This document shows positions 7,893-17,639 of a stretch of DNA of 64,000 nt, one piece after another (the first letter of the stretch is position 1; each line of letters opens with the position of its first letter). The position numbers and the translations under genes are program-made. Source of the DNA: Streptomyces sp. NBC_00683 (GTDB taxonomy: Bacteria; Actinomycetota; Actinomycetes; Streptomycetales; Streptomycetaceae); NCBI RefSeq assembly GCF_036226745.1, contig NZ_CP109013.1, positions 7,688,001-7,752,000 of the forward strand, given 5' to 3'. Under the pieces are notes generated by a model. That model made no database searches. It was not told where the DNA came from and worked only from the letters and a program-made list of their open reading frames with translations.

Positions 7893-10800
7893 ATGAGATG
7901 GAAGCAACTCGGACGGCGGTTCGCCGTCGGAGCGGTGGCAGCCGCACTGATGACCGTCGGGCTCCTGCCCGTCGCCGCATCGGCGGCCGTCCGGAGCCCC
8001 GACCTGGCTCTCGGTAAGCAGGCGACGACCAGCGGGTCGCACGGCGCCTACCCGGCGTCGAACGTCACCGACGGCAGCCAGCAGACGTACTGGGAGAGCC
8101 CGGGCACCTTCCCGCAGTGGGTCCAGATCGACCTCGGCAACCGGTTCGACGTCGACCAGGTGGTGCTGAAGCTGCCGACCACGTGGGAGGCGCGGACCCA
8201 GACGCTCGCCGTCCAGGGCAGCACGGACGGGAGCAGCTTCAGCACCCTGTCCGCGTCGGCCGCCCGGGTGTTCAGTCCTTCGGCGGGCAACACCGTCACC
8301 ATCGGCTTCGCCGCGAAGCAGGCGCGGTACATCCGGGTGCAGGTGACCGCCAACACCGGCTGGAACGCCGCGCAGCTCTCCCAGGTGGAGGTCTCCGGCG
8401 AGGACGGCGGGGAGGATCCCGGTCCGCCAGCCTCGGACGGCTCCAACCTTGCGCTGAACAAACCGATCGAGGCTTCGTCGGTCACGCAGACCTATGTGGC
8501 GGCGAACGCCAATGACGACAAACTCTCCACGTACTGGGAGTCGAACGGATACCCCTCGACGCTGACGGTGAAGCTCGGCGCCGACGCCGACATCGAGGCC
8601 GTCGTCGTCAAGCTCTCCCCGGACCAGGCATGGGCGACCCGTACGCAGAGCGTCCAGGTGCTCGGCCGTACCCAGGACGCCACGGGATTCACCTCGTTGA
8701 AGGACCGGGCCGACTACTCCTTCAACCCCTCCGGCAACCAGAACACGGTGACCATTGCGGTCAGCGGCCGGTACGCGGACGTACAGCTCAAGTTCTTCTC
8801 CAACACCGGTGCGCCCGGCGCCCAGGTCGCGGAGGTCCAGGTCGTCGGGACCGCCGCCCCCAACCCCGACCTGACCGTGTCCGAGCTGACGTGGTCGCCC
8901 GCCACGCCGTCCGAGAAGGACGACGTCTCGGTGAACGCCACCGTGCGCAACACGGGTACGGCGGCAGCCGCCGCGACGACGGTCGACGTCAGCCTCGAAG
9001 GCCTGGTCGCCGGCAGTGCGTCCGTGGGCGCTCTCGCCGCCGGAGCCTCGGTCACCGTGCCCGTCGACGTGGGCAAGCGCCCGATGGGTACCTACAGCGT
9101 CTCGGCGGTGGTCGACCCGACCGACACGATCGTCGAGCAGGACAACAGCAACAACAGCCGCACCGCCGCGTCGAAGCTCGTGGTCTCCCAGAGCCCTGGT
9201 CCCGACCTCGAGGTGCTCGGCATCACGTCCAGCCCGTCGAATCCCGCCGTGGGCGCCGCCGTCACCTTCACCGTATCCGTACGCAACCGCGGTACCACAG
9301 CCGTGAGTTCCTCTACGGTCACCCGCCTCCTGGCGGAGACCACCACCCTGAACGGCACGACCGGGGCCGTTCCCGCCGGAGGCACAGTCACCGTGCCCAT
9401 CAGCGGAAGCTGGACCGCGAAGAGCGGTGGGGCCAACCTCACCGCCACCGCGGACGCGACCGGAGTCCTCACCGAGACCAACGAGAACAACAACGTCTTC
9501 TCGCGCGCCATCGTGGTCGGCCGTGGGGCTGCGGTCCCGTACACCGAGTACGAGGCGGAACAGGCCGCCTACGAAGGCACGTTGCTGAAGGCCGACCAGG
9601 AGCGGACCTTCGGGCACACCAACTTCGCCACCGAGTCCTCGGGACGCGAATCCGTGCGGCTGAACTCCACCGGCCAGTACGTCGAGGTCACCTCGACCGT
9701 ACCGTCCAACTCCATCGTGGTCCGCAACTCCATCCCCGACGCCCCCGGTGGCGGCGGGACGGAGGCCACGATCAGCCTGTACGTCAACGGCACCTTCGCC
9801 CGGAAGCTGACCCTCTCCTCCAAGCACAGCTGGCTCTACGGTGACACGGACAGCCCCGAGGGCCTGACCAACCAGCCGCAGGCCGATGCCCGCAGGCTGT
9901 TCGACGAGTCCAACGCCCTGCTCGGCCAGACCTACCCCGCCGGTACGAAGTTCCGTCTCCAGCGCGACGCGGGCGACTCGGCCTCCTTCTACATCATCGA
10001 CCTCGTCGACCTGGAGCAGGTGGCGCCGCCTGCCGCCCAGCCGGCGGGATGCACGTCGATCACCACCTACGGTGCCGTCCCGAACGACGGAATCGATGAC
10101 ACGGACGCCATCCAGAGGGCGGTGACGGCCGACCAGAACGGTGACATCGGCTGCGTGTGGATCCCGCAGGGCCAGTGGCGGCAGGAGCAGAAGATCCTGA
10201 CCGACGACCCGCTGAACCGGGGCCAGTTCAACCAGGTGGGCATCAGGGACGTCACGATCCGCGGGGCGGGCATGTGGCACTCCCAGCTGTACACCCTCAC
10301 CCAGCCCCAGAACGCGGGCGGCATCAACCACCCGCACGAGGGGAACTTCGGCTTCGACATCGACGACAACACCAAGATCTCGGACCTGGCGATCTTCGGT
10401 TCCGGCACCATCCGGGGCGGAGACGGCAACGCCGAGGGCGGAGTGGGTCTGAACGGACGCTTCGGCGACGACACCAAGATCACCAACGTGTGGCTGGAGC
10501 ACGCGAACGTGGGCGTGTGGGTCGGCCGTGACTACGACAACATCCCCGACCTCTGGGGACCCGGCGAAGGCGTCGAGTTCACAGGCATGCGGATTCGCAA
10601 CACCTACGCGGACGGAATCAACTTCGCGAACGGCACGCGCAATTCGACGGTGTTCAACTCCTCGTTCAGGAACACCGGCGACGACGCGCTGGCCGTGTGG
10701 TCGAGCAAGTACGTGAAGAATCCGTCGGTGGACATCGGCCATGACAACCACTTCCGCAACAACACCATCCAGCTGCCCTGGAGGGCCAACGGCATCGCTG

Positions 10801-11291
10801 TCTACGGCGGTTACGGAAACACGATCGAGAACAACATCATCTCCGACACGATGAACTACCCCGGCATCATGCTGGCGACGGACCACGATCCGCTGCCCTT
10901 CTCCGGGCAGACACTGATCGCCAACAACGCGCTCCACCGCACGGGCGGGGCATTCTGGGGCGAGGCCCAGGAGTTCGGTGCCATCACCCTGTTCGCGGCC
11001 GGTCAGGACATCCCCGGCGTCACGATCCGGGACACCGACATCCATGACTCGACCTACGACGGCATCCAGTTCAAGTCGGGCGGAGGGTCCGTGCCCGGAG
11101 CGCAGATCTCGAACGTCCGCATCGTCAATTCCGTCAACGGGTCCGGAATCCTCGCCCATGGAGGTGCGCGGGGCAGTGCGACCCTGACCGGTGTGACCAT
11201 CACCGGTTCGGCCGACGGCGACGTCGTGGTCGAACCCGGATCACAGTTCGTCATCAACGGCAGCGCCGGCCAGGCGTCCACCCGGAGGTAG
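7893..11291 (+). CDS. Secreted alpha-1,3-glucanase/mycodextranase-like enzyme (GH87-type) with carbohydrate-binding modules
   Basis: 1132 residues, exported. Signal peptide about 1-31 (twin Arg near the start, AASA cut region). Then two F5/8 type C (discoidin, CBM32-like) domains at about 35-168 and 180-320, two CARDB/Ig-like domains at about 328-430 and 438-545, a CBM35-like module at about 553-708 (YTEYEAEQAAYEGT), and a right-handed beta-helix catalytic domain from about 716 (CTSITTYGAVPNDGIDDTDA) to the end. The block NTGDDALAVWS carries the paired Asp typical of GH87 alpha-1,3-glucanases. These cut alpha-1,3-glucan of fungal walls or dental-type glucans. The module set matches known bacterial alpha-1,3-glucanases; a GH55 or other beta-helix enzyme is the alternative. 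A strong hairpin follows. Confidence 0.75.
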   Translation: MRWKQLGRRFAVGAVAAALMTVGLLPVAASAAVRSPDLALGKQATTSGSHGAYPASNVTDGSQQTYWESPGTFPQWVQIDLGNRFDVDQVVLKLPTTWEARTQTLAVQGSTDGSSFSTLSASAARVFSPSAGNTVTIGFAAKQARYIRVQVTANTGWNAAQLSQVEVSGEDGGEDPGPPASDGSNLALNKPIEASSVTQTYVAANANDDKLSTYWESNGYPSTLTVKLGADADIEAVVVKLSPDQAWATRTQSVQVLGRTQDATGFTSLKDRADYSFNPSGNQNTVTIAVSGRYADVQLKFFSNTGAPGAQVAEVQVVGTAAPNPDLTVSELTWSPATPSEKDDVSVNATVRNTGTAAAAATTVDVSLEGLVAGSASVGALAAGASVTVPVDVGKRPMGTYSVSAVVDPTDTIVEQDNSNNSRTAASKLVVSQSPGPDLEVLGITSSPSNPAVGAAVTFTVSVRNRGTTAVSSSTVTRLLAETTTLNGTTGAVPAGGTVTVPISGSWTAKSGGANLTATADATGVLTETNENNNVFSRAIVVGRGAAVPYTEYEAEQAAYEGTLLKADQERTFGHTNFATESSGRESVRLNSTGQYVEVTSTVPSNSIVVRNSIPDAPGGGGTEATISLYVNGTFARKLTLSSKHSWLYGDTDSPEGLTNQPQADARRLFDESNALLGQTYPAGTKFRLQRDAGDSASFYIIDLVDLEQVAPPAAQPAGCTSITTYGAVPNDGIDDTDAIQRAVTADQNGDIGCVWIPQGQWRQEQKILTDDPLNRGQFNQVGIRDVTIRGAGMWHSQLYTLTQPQNAGGINHPHEGNFGFDIDDNTKISDLAIFGSGTIRGGDGNAEGGVGLNGRFGDDTKITNVWLEHANVGVWVGRDYDNIPDLWGPGEGVEFTGMRIRNTYADGINFANGTRNSTVFNSSFRNTGDDALAVWSSKYVKNPSVDIGHDNHFRNNTIQLPWRANGIAVYGGYGNTIENNIISDTMNYPGIMLATDHDPLPFSGQTLIANNALHRTGGAFWGEAQEFGAITLFAAGQDIPGVTIRDTDIHDSTYDGIQFKSGGGSVPGAQISNVRIVNSVNGSGILAHGGARGSATLTGVTITGSADGDVVVEPGSQFVINGSAGQASTRR

Positions 11292-11320
11292 ATCCGGTCC
11301 TCGGACCGGGCACGACCCGT

Positions 11321-11359
11321 CCCCCGGCCGGCGCGCTGTCCAAGCGCGCCGGCCGGGGG
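11321..11359. terminator. Bidirectional terminator hairpin
   Basis: Perfect 16-base-pair stem: 11321-11336 (CCCCCGGCCGGCGCGC) pairs with 11344-11359 around a seven-base loop. It lies between the convergent glucanase and BTAD-ATPase genes. A smaller hairpin CCGGTCC/GGACCGG sits at 11294-11309. Confidence 0.75.
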
Positions 11360-11368
11360 AGCGGCGAC

Positions 11369-14300
11369 TCACCCTCCGGTGGCCGGGTTCCCCGTGAGCC
11401 CCCTCGCCCGTGCCGGCGACGATCCGTCCGCCTGCGCGGCCCTGGCGGCGACGAGCTCCTGCTCCAGCCGCCGCATCCCCTCCATTATCTGAGGGTCACG
11501 CGCCAGCGAGCCCGTGTCGGCACACTCGCGCAGCGCCTCGTCCGCCTCGGCCAGCCGCCCGCAGCGCAGCTCGACCTCGGCGCGCCCCACGAGTGCGTAC
11601 GGCAGCACCCACGAGGTACCCAGCGAACGGGCCAGCCGCACCGCCGCGTCGGCCAGTGCCGTCGCCCGCCGGTGATCGCCCACCAGAAGTTCGGCGCCGG
11701 CCAGATTGCTCTGGTCGAAGGCGAGCACCGTAGGGTCCCCGGTACGCCGTGCGACCGACACCGCGCGCCGCGCGCAGTCCCGTGCGGCCTGCGTCCGGCC
11801 CTCCTCGCGGGCCAGTTCACCGACGACGGAGAGTGCGCTGGAGATCAGCGCCGCATCGCCGGACCGCTCACCGGTCAGCAAAGCAGCCTCGGCCGCCCCG
11901 CGGCTCTCGCGTACCTGCCCGGAGGTGAGCAGCGAGGCGGCGCGGATCGTGAACAGACGGGACAGCACCGGATCACGGTCCTCCGCGGGCAGCCGGGCGG
12001 CCTCCAGCTCCGCCCGGCGCAGCGCGGCCATCGTCCCGTCGATGCGCCCTGCGTAGAAGCTGAGCGCGCCCACCGCCAGATGGTGACCGACCCGGTCGGC
12101 CACCGTCGACCGCTTCGGTGAGGGCGCCTCACTGAGCACCGCGAGACCGTCGAGCGGTCGCCCGGCGCGGCCGAGCACCTCTGCCAGGGACACCGCCGCG
12201 CGCAGCGCTCCGACGTGTTCGGCGGCCGACACCAGATCCCGGAGCGCACACCGCAGTACCTCCTCGGCCTCCGGATACCGCGCCGCCCTGCGGAGCACAT
12301 TCCCCCAGGCGAGTCGCGCCTCGGCGGCCGCGACCCTGTCCGTGGTGTCCAGTTGGGCCACCAGTTCGCGGTAGTAGTCGCCGGCACTGTCGTTGGCGTA
12401 CAGGGCGGCGGCCCGGTCGGCGGCGGCCCGGAGGAAGACAGGTGCTCGTGAGTCGTCCGCCACCGACATGTGGAAGGCGAGGGTGTCGACGGCATCGGGA
12501 CGCAGCCTGAGCACGGTGTCGGCATACGCCTGATGGAGGCGCCGTCGCGCGGCTCTGCTGAGCTGCTCCGCACACGCCAGGCGCACCAGCGGGTGGCGGA
12601 ACGCGTAGCCGAGTACCTGACGGCCGCCGAGGACCACGTCGCGTTCCTCGACAATGCCGGATCCGGCTGCCGCGTCGAGTGCCGCCACGACCTCGGCCCC
12701 GTCCAGCGGCGGATGCAGCCCGGCGGAGGTGACGGCCTCGAGCTCGGCGAGCGAGACCGCGGTGCCGCCCGCCACGGACAGCGCCGCGAGGGTGCGCCGC
12801 GCGTCCCCGGGCAGCCGGGCCAGCCGCCCGCCGACCAGGCGCCGGATGCTGTCCGGAACGGCATCCGCGGCCGGCTCGGCCGTGGTGCGGTGGCGGGGTC
12901 CCATGCGTTCCAGGTCCGATTCCGGACTGGTCGTCAGTTCCAGGGCGAACAGCGGGTTCCCGAGCGAGAGCCGGAAGATGCGCGAGGCGGTACGACGGTC
13001 CTCCGCCGGCCCGCCGCGGCCGGCTGCCGCGGCGGCGAGCCCCGCGCAGTCGGCACGGCTCAGACGCAGCAGATCGACCTCCACCGCCATCCGCTGCCGA
13101 AGGATGCCGTCGAGCACCTGCCGCCGCACGTCGTCCGGATCGAGGGTGTCATCGCGGCAGGTGGCGATGAACCGCCATCGCCTCGCCTGCGCGGTCCGCA
13201 CCAGGTGATGCAGCAGGCTCAGCGAGCCCGGATCGGCGGCGTGCACATCATCGAGGACGACGAGGACCGGCCGGGTGGCCGCGAGGTCGGTGAGGACACC
13301 GGCGACCGCCCGGAACAGCCGGGCGCGCTCCTCCTCCGGGCTCGCGGCTGCCGGCGGCCCACCGCCCAGGGAGGGAAGCAGCGCGGCGAGGCCGCTGTGC
13401 TCGGCGCTGACCCGGGAACGCTCCTCGGCGCTGCACCCGGCGAGGTGACCGTCGAGCGCGTCGGCGAACACCCCGTACGGCGTCTGCCCCTCCGCCTCGT
13501 GGCTCGTACCCCACAGGACGCACACCCCCTCCGCCGCCGCGTGTCGCGCCGCCTCCGCGACCAGCCGGGTCTTCCCGATCCCCGCCTCACCGCGCACCAC
13601 GACGAGCGGGGTGTCCCCGGCCGATGCCGAGGCGTGCTCGGCGAGCAGCGCCAGCGGGCGCTCGCGGCCGAACAGCGGGAGCCGTTCCGGACGGCGGATC
13701 GCGGGCGGCAACGGCGTGGCCTCCGGCACGGTCCTGGCGACGGGTGCCGCACCGAGAGCGTCCAGTGCGGACAGGGCGGTACGGTGCAGCGCCTCCAGCG
13801 CGGCGCCGGGACGCACCCCGAGCTCATCGGCGAGCGCCTCACGGCAGGCGTGGTACTGGCGGATGGCCTGGCGCGGCCTGCCCATGTCGTACCAGGTGCG
13901 GGCCAGCAGCAGGTTCAGGGGCTCGTCGGCGGGGGAGCGGTCCACCGCCTCGCGCAGCACACCGATCGCCTCCTCGGTGCGGCCGTCGGCCAACAGCCGC
14001 TCGGCCAGGGCCGGGACGAGCAGTTCCCGCAGCACCTCGATGCGGCGACGGCGCTCCCCGGCCCAGTCCGCGTACCGGTCCTCCGGCAACAGCTCCCGGT
14101 CCAGGACCTGCAGCGCCTCGCCGGTCGCGTCGGCGTTCCCCGAAGCGAGCGCGGCGCGCCCGGCCTCCTCGGCCTCGTCGGCGTCGACCCGCACCCGGTC
14201 CGGCGCCAGGAACAGCAGATCGCCCTCAGCGACCAGATAGGAGGAAGGGACCCGCGGTGCCAGTTCGGGCTCCAGCGCATGGCGTGCGGCGTGCAGGGTG

Positions 14301-14563
14301 ACACGGAGATTCCGTACGGCCGAGTCCATCGGGGCGTCCGGCCACAGCAGGTCCATCACCTCCTCGCGATGACGCCGCAGACCGGGAGCCACCGCAAGCA
14401 GCTTCACCAGGGTCTGCGCGGTGCTGCGCCGCCATCGGCGGGGGATCTCCACGCCGTCGTCACGGACCGCCGCGAACCCTCCGAGGAGGTGCAGGGACAG
14501 CATCGGGGCGCGTGAGAGTTCGAGCGGTCCTGGCATGCGCACACCCCAATGATCAACGGGCAC
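11369..14563 (-). CDS. Large BTAD-domain/ATPase transcriptional regulator
   Basis: 1064 residues. Order: OmpR-type winged helix (about 22-115), bacterial transcriptional activator domain BTAD (about 120-265, YHACREALADELGVRPG at its end), then an AAA-type ATPase with intact Walker A GEAGIGKT (326-333) and Walker B PVLVVLDDVHAAD (about 433-445), then a long helical TPR-like C-terminal half. This is the AfsR/SARP-like signal-integrating architecture, larger than most; no C-terminal LuxR helix is present. Such proteins usually activate secondary metabolism or nearby genes. The longest frame starts at a GTG (14563); ATGs at 14536 and 14503 are possible. It faces a TrmB/LuxR-type regulator and has a paralogue at 15793. 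Confidence 0.85.
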   Translation of the reverse strand: MPVDHWGVRMPGPLELSRAPMLSLHLLGGFAAVRDDGVEIPRRWRRSTAQTLVKLLAVAPGLRRHREEVMDLLWPDAPMDSAVRNLRVTLHAARHALEPELAPRVPSSYLVAEGDLLFLAPDRVRVDADEAEEAGRAALASGNADATGEALQVLDRELLPEDRYADWAGERRRRIEVLRELLVPALAERLLADGRTEEAIGVLREAVDRSPADEPLNLLLARTWYDMGRPRQAIRQYHACREALADELGVRPGAALEALHRTALSALDALGAAPVARTVPEATPLPPAIRRPERLPLFGRERPLALLAEHASASAGDTPLVVVRGEAGIGKTRLVAEAARHAAAEGVCVLWGTSHEAEGQTPYGVFADALDGHLAGCSAEERSRVSAEHSGLAALLPSLGGGPPAAASPEEERARLFRAVAGVLTDLAATRPVLVVLDDVHAADPGSLSLLHHLVRTAQARRWRFIATCRDDTLDPDDVRRQVLDGILRQRMAVEVDLLRLSRADCAGLAAAAAGRGGPAEDRRTASRIFRLSLGNPLFALELTTSPESDLERMGPRHRTTAEPAADAVPDSIRRLVGGRLARLPGDARRTLAALSVAGGTAVSLAELEAVTSAGLHPPLDGAEVVAALDAAAGSGIVEERDVVLGGRQVLGYAFRHPLVRLACAEQLSRAARRRLHQAYADTVLRLRPDAVDTLAFHMSVADDSRAPVFLRAAADRAAALYANDSAGDYYRELVAQLDTTDRVAAAEARLAWGNVLRRAARYPEAEEVLRCALRDLVSAAEHVGALRAAVSLAEVLGRAGRPLDGLAVLSEAPSPKRSTVADRVGHHLAVGALSFYAGRIDGTMAALRRAELEAARLPAEDRDPVLSRLFTIRAASLLTSGQVRESRGAAEAALLTGERSGDAALISSALSVVGELAREEGRTQAARDCARRAVSVARRTGDPTVLAFDQSNLAGAELLVGDHRRATALADAAVRLARSLGTSWVLPYALVGRAEVELRCGRLAEADEALRECADTGSLARDPQIMEGMRRLEQELVAARAAQADGSSPARARGLTGNPATGG

Positions 14564-14700
14564 CTGATACGGCTGCTGTGTACACGGCGCGCGTTACTGA
14601 GGCGTTACAGCGGGCGGGGCGTCCCTGCCGAGCCGGTTTCGCCCACCCCGCGCAGGCCGGGAGCCTGAAGCCGACCGTGCCGGGCCAGGGAGGGATCGTC

Positions 14701-15741
14701 TTGTTCGAAGCTCTGGGACTGACCGAGGAGGAGACACGGATCTATGCGGAGCTCGTACGGCAGGGGCCCTGCCGGATCGACCGGTTGCCCGAGCTGACAG
14801 GACTGCCGCCCGAGCGGATCGAGGTGTCCCTGACCGGTCTGGCGGAACATGGCCTGCTGACCAGGACGGAAGGTGACGGGCCCCGGGTGATCGTCTCCCC
14901 GCCGGACATCGCGGGCGAAGTCCTGCTGCTGCGCAGAATGCAGGAGCTGCACGTGGCCCGCGCGGCCATGGGCCGGCTCGCCGCCGCGTACCGAACGGCC
15001 GCGGAGCAGCAGAGGACCGACTCCGTGCCGGTGGAGTTCACCCCCGGCGCAGCGGTGGCCCAGCGGTTCGACCAGCTCCAGAGCAATGCGCGCAAGGAGG
15101 TACTCATGTTCGACATACCGCCGTACGCGTCCCTCGCCGGCGGCCTCGACCTGCTCGCCAACGACCGTGAGATGGAACAGCTCTCGGCAGGAGTGCGCTA
15201 CCGGACGATCTACGACCGCCGGGCACTCGAGAACCCTGGAGGTCTGGGCCGGATCAGCCGGTACGTCGACGCGGGGGAGGAAGCACGGTCAGCACCCAGG
15301 CTGCCGATGAAGATGGTGATCGTCGACCGCGAACTGGCGATCCTGCCCGCACCCGGAGACGGTCCGGGCACCCGGAGCGGCTCCGCCCTGGTCCGCCCGA
15401 GCCCACTTCTCGACGGCCTGATCGCCTTGTTCGAGCAGTTCTGGGCGACGGGGCTGCCGCTCACCCCCGTCGCCGGTTCGCCGGCCCCCGCGGCGTCGGA
15501 ACTGTCCGAGCAGGACAGGCAGTTGCTCATCCTGCTGCTCAGCGGAATGACCGATGAGGGGATCGCCCGGCAACTGGGACTCGGCAGACGTACGGTGCTG
15601 CGCCGGGTCAGAGCGCTGATGGACCGTGCGGGTGCGGAGACCCGCATGCAGCTCGGCTGGTGCGCGGCGCAGCGCGAGTGGACCGGTCAGGCACGGACCC
15701 GGGACAACGGCGGTGAGGACGGCCCTCGGAACGGCGCATAG
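14701..15741 (+). CDS. TrmB-like/LuxR helix-turn-helix regulator
   Basis: 346 residues with two DNA-binding parts. The N-terminus (FEALGLTEEETRIYAELVRQGPCRIDRL...GLPPERIEVSLTGL) is a TrmB-type winged helix. The C-terminus (LSEQDRQLLILLLSGMTDEG, IARQLGLGRRTVLRRVRALM) is a LuxR-type helix-turn-helix. The middle resembles a phospholipase-D-like/TrmB effector region. The start is the TTG at 14701, placed six to seven bases after GGGAGGGA; upstream in-frame codons lack a ribosome site. The gene lies between two BTAD-ATPase regulators, one divergent and one convergent, suggesting a regulatory cluster. Such TrmB-LuxR hybrids are common in Streptomyces; targets unknown. Confidence 0.82.
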   Translation: MFEALGLTEEETRIYAELVRQGPCRIDRLPELTGLPPERIEVSLTGLAEHGLLTRTEGDGPRVIVSPPDIAGEVLLLRRMQELHVARAAMGRLAAAYRTAAEQQRTDSVPVEFTPGAAVAQRFDQLQSNARKEVLMFDIPPYASLAGGLDLLANDREMEQLSAGVRYRTIYDRRALENPGGLGRISRYVDAGEEARSAPRLPMKMVIVDRELAILPAPGDGPGTRSGSALVRPSPLLDGLIALFEQFWATGLPLTPVAGSPAPAASELSEQDRQLLILLLSGMTDEGIARQLGLGRRTVLRRVRALMDRAGAETRMQLGWCAAQREWTGQARTRDNGGEDGPRNGA

Positions 15742-15792
15742 GGGGGCCGCCGCCACGTATACGCCCCGACTGCACACACATCGTCCGGACCG

Positions 15793-17574
15793 TCACCCGG
15801 GGCGCAAGCCCTGAAGCGGCCGGGCATCGGCCGTCCGCGCGGAGACGGCGCCGGCCACCGCACTCCCGACACGCAGCGCGACCGTGTACACGGGGCCGTC
15901 CGTGCCGGGCACGGTGCGCACCCAGCCCAGGCACAACGCCTGGCCGAGGCCGGCCAGGATCCGCCCCCGCGCCGCACTGTCGGCCTGACGGGTGAGAGCG
16001 GCGCGCGACAGGCCCGACGGGTGCGCCGAGATCAGCGCCACCACCTCCCGCACCTGCGGTGCCTCCCTCCGCAGCCGCCCGGCGGCCGTATCCGCACCGC
16101 CACGCACCACATCCACCGCGCACAGGGGGTTGCCCCCGGAGAGAGCGAAGACCTCGCGCCCCGTATCGCCCCCACCTGCCAGTCGCGCACACTGCGCCTC
16201 GCTCAGCCGCCCGAGCACGAGCCGGTGCGCCGCACCGAAATGGCCCGGCCACCCGCGCTCCGGGCTGCGGCAGGCCACCACGAACTTCACCGGGAGCCGA
16301 GCACACCGCGTCACAAGCCGGCGCAGCACCCGCACGGCAACGGGACCGGCCAGTTCCAGGTCGTCCAGGAGCAGGACGACCGGACGGGACCGGGCCAGAC
16401 CGGTCACGAAGGCGCACATGTCCGTGACGCTCGTACCGTCGGCCCGCGCCATGTCCCCGTACAGGGAGGGCAGTACGGCCGCGAGGTCCGGGTGCGCCAG
16501 CGCGACCGCCGCGCGGGCATCCGGGTGCAGGCGCTCCACGAATGCGTCGAAGGGGGCGAGCACTGCCCGGTATCCGCTGTCCGTACCGGTGAAACTCCCG
16601 CCGGTGTGCAGGACATGGGCTCCGCTCCGGCGGAGCCTGGCCGCGGCTTCGGACAGGGTCCGGGACAGACCGATGCCTGGTTCGCCCGTGAGCTCCACGA
16701 CCGAGGGACCGGCTCGACGGGGGAGCGCGGTGAGCATCGCCAACTCGGCCTCACGGCCCACGAAACGTGGCAGATCACCGTCGGTGGGCGCGGTCGGGAA
16801 CGGGGCCGATACGGCCAGCGCGAAGAGATCGCGGAGCGGCCGGTCCGGCTCCGTGCCGCAGGAGTCGACCAGCGCGCCGCGGTGCGCGTGATAGCGCTGC
16901 ACCGCCTCGCCGTGCCGGCCCGACGCGATCAGGCGTTCCAGGAGCACGCGGCAGACGTCCGCCGCCAGCGGGTCGGCAAGGAGCACCTCCCTCAACACGT
17001 CGTCGAGCGACTCGTCCGGCGGCTCCCCCGGCGCCCCGGGAGCCGCGACCCGCCCCTGGCGCGCACAGGCGACCGCCAGGGTCCGCCGCAACTCACGGTG
17101 GGCCTCACGTGCGGCCCGTACGAAGGGTTCGTGGTCGTCGTCCGGCAGCAGTTCGGGCAGCAGCGTACGGACCAGCCGGTGCAGTTCGTGCGGTCGGGCG
17201 CCGGCCGCCTCGTCGCGGACCGCGATGAGGTCCACCCGCACCCGCCCGCGCGCCAGTACGACCGAACCGTCCTCGCCGGACACGACGTACGAGGACGGCG
17301 CCCTGGACGGCAGGTCCGGCTCCAGGGCGCGCCGCACCGCGTGCAGCGTCACCCGCAGGCTCCGTGCCGCCGACACCTGATCGGCCCGGGGCCACAGCAG
17401 GGCGGCCAGCCGGGAGCGGTGCATCCGCCCGCCGTCCGCCAGTGCCAGGGCCTTGAGCAGACGCCGGGCACTCGGCCGGGACCACTGCCCGGCCGGGACC
17501 GTCTCACCACCGCACTCCACCCGGAAGCCGCCGAGCACCCGGATGGTGACGATCTCCACCGCTGACGGGCTCAT
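15793..17574 (-). CDS. BTAD-domain regulator with degenerate ATPase P-loop
   Basis: 593 residues: OmpR-like winged helix (about 8-105; VTIRVLGGFRVECGGETV), BTAD (about 110-255), and an AAA-like domain. The P-loop reads GEPGIGLSRT at 297-306, so the Walker A Lys is replaced (GLS where the paralogue at 11369 has GKT). Walker B, VVLLLDDLE at about 399-407, is kept. Nucleotide binding is therefore doubtful, and the domain may be a structural relic. The TPR-like tail of the larger paralogue is missing. Start chosen at the ATG 17574, six bases after GGAGGG. It is convergent with the TrmB/LuxR regulator and probably arose with the 1064-residue regulator by duplication. Confidence 0.83.
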   Translation of the reverse strand: MSPSAVEIVTIRVLGGFRVECGGETVPAGQWSRPSARRLLKALALADGGRMHRSRLAALLWPRADQVSAARSLRVTLHAVRRALEPDLPSRAPSSYVVSGEDGSVVLARGRVRVDLIAVRDEAAGARPHELHRLVRTLLPELLPDDDHEPFVRAAREAHRELRRTLAVACARQGRVAAPGAPGEPPDESLDDVLREVLLADPLAADVCRVLLERLIASGRHGEAVQRYHAHRGALVDSCGTEPDRPLRDLFALAVSAPFPTAPTDGDLPRFVGREAELAMLTALPRRAGPSVVELTGEPGIGLSRTLSEAAARLRRSGAHVLHTGGSFTGTDSGYRAVLAPFDAFVERLHPDARAAVALAHPDLAAVLPSLYGDMARADGTSVTDMCAFVTGLARSRPVVLLLDDLELAGPVAVRVLRRLVTRCARLPVKFVVACRSPERGWPGHFGAAHRLVLGRLSEAQCARLAGGGDTGREVFALSGGNPLCAVDVVRGGADTAAGRLRREAPQVREVVALISAHPSGLSRAALTRQADSAARGRILAGLGQALCLGWVRTVPGTDGPVYTVALRVGSAVAGAVSARTADARPLQGLRPG

Positions 17575-17639
17575 CGCATTCCCTCCGTGCGCCGGACCAT
17601 GATGCCGCGCCACGGTAGGAAGCCCTCATTACCCGCCCA

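Noticed and set aside
7711..7896. 61-codon frame overlapping the glucanase start by ATGA
   Set aside because: No ribosome site and no family pattern; it lies within the probable leader.
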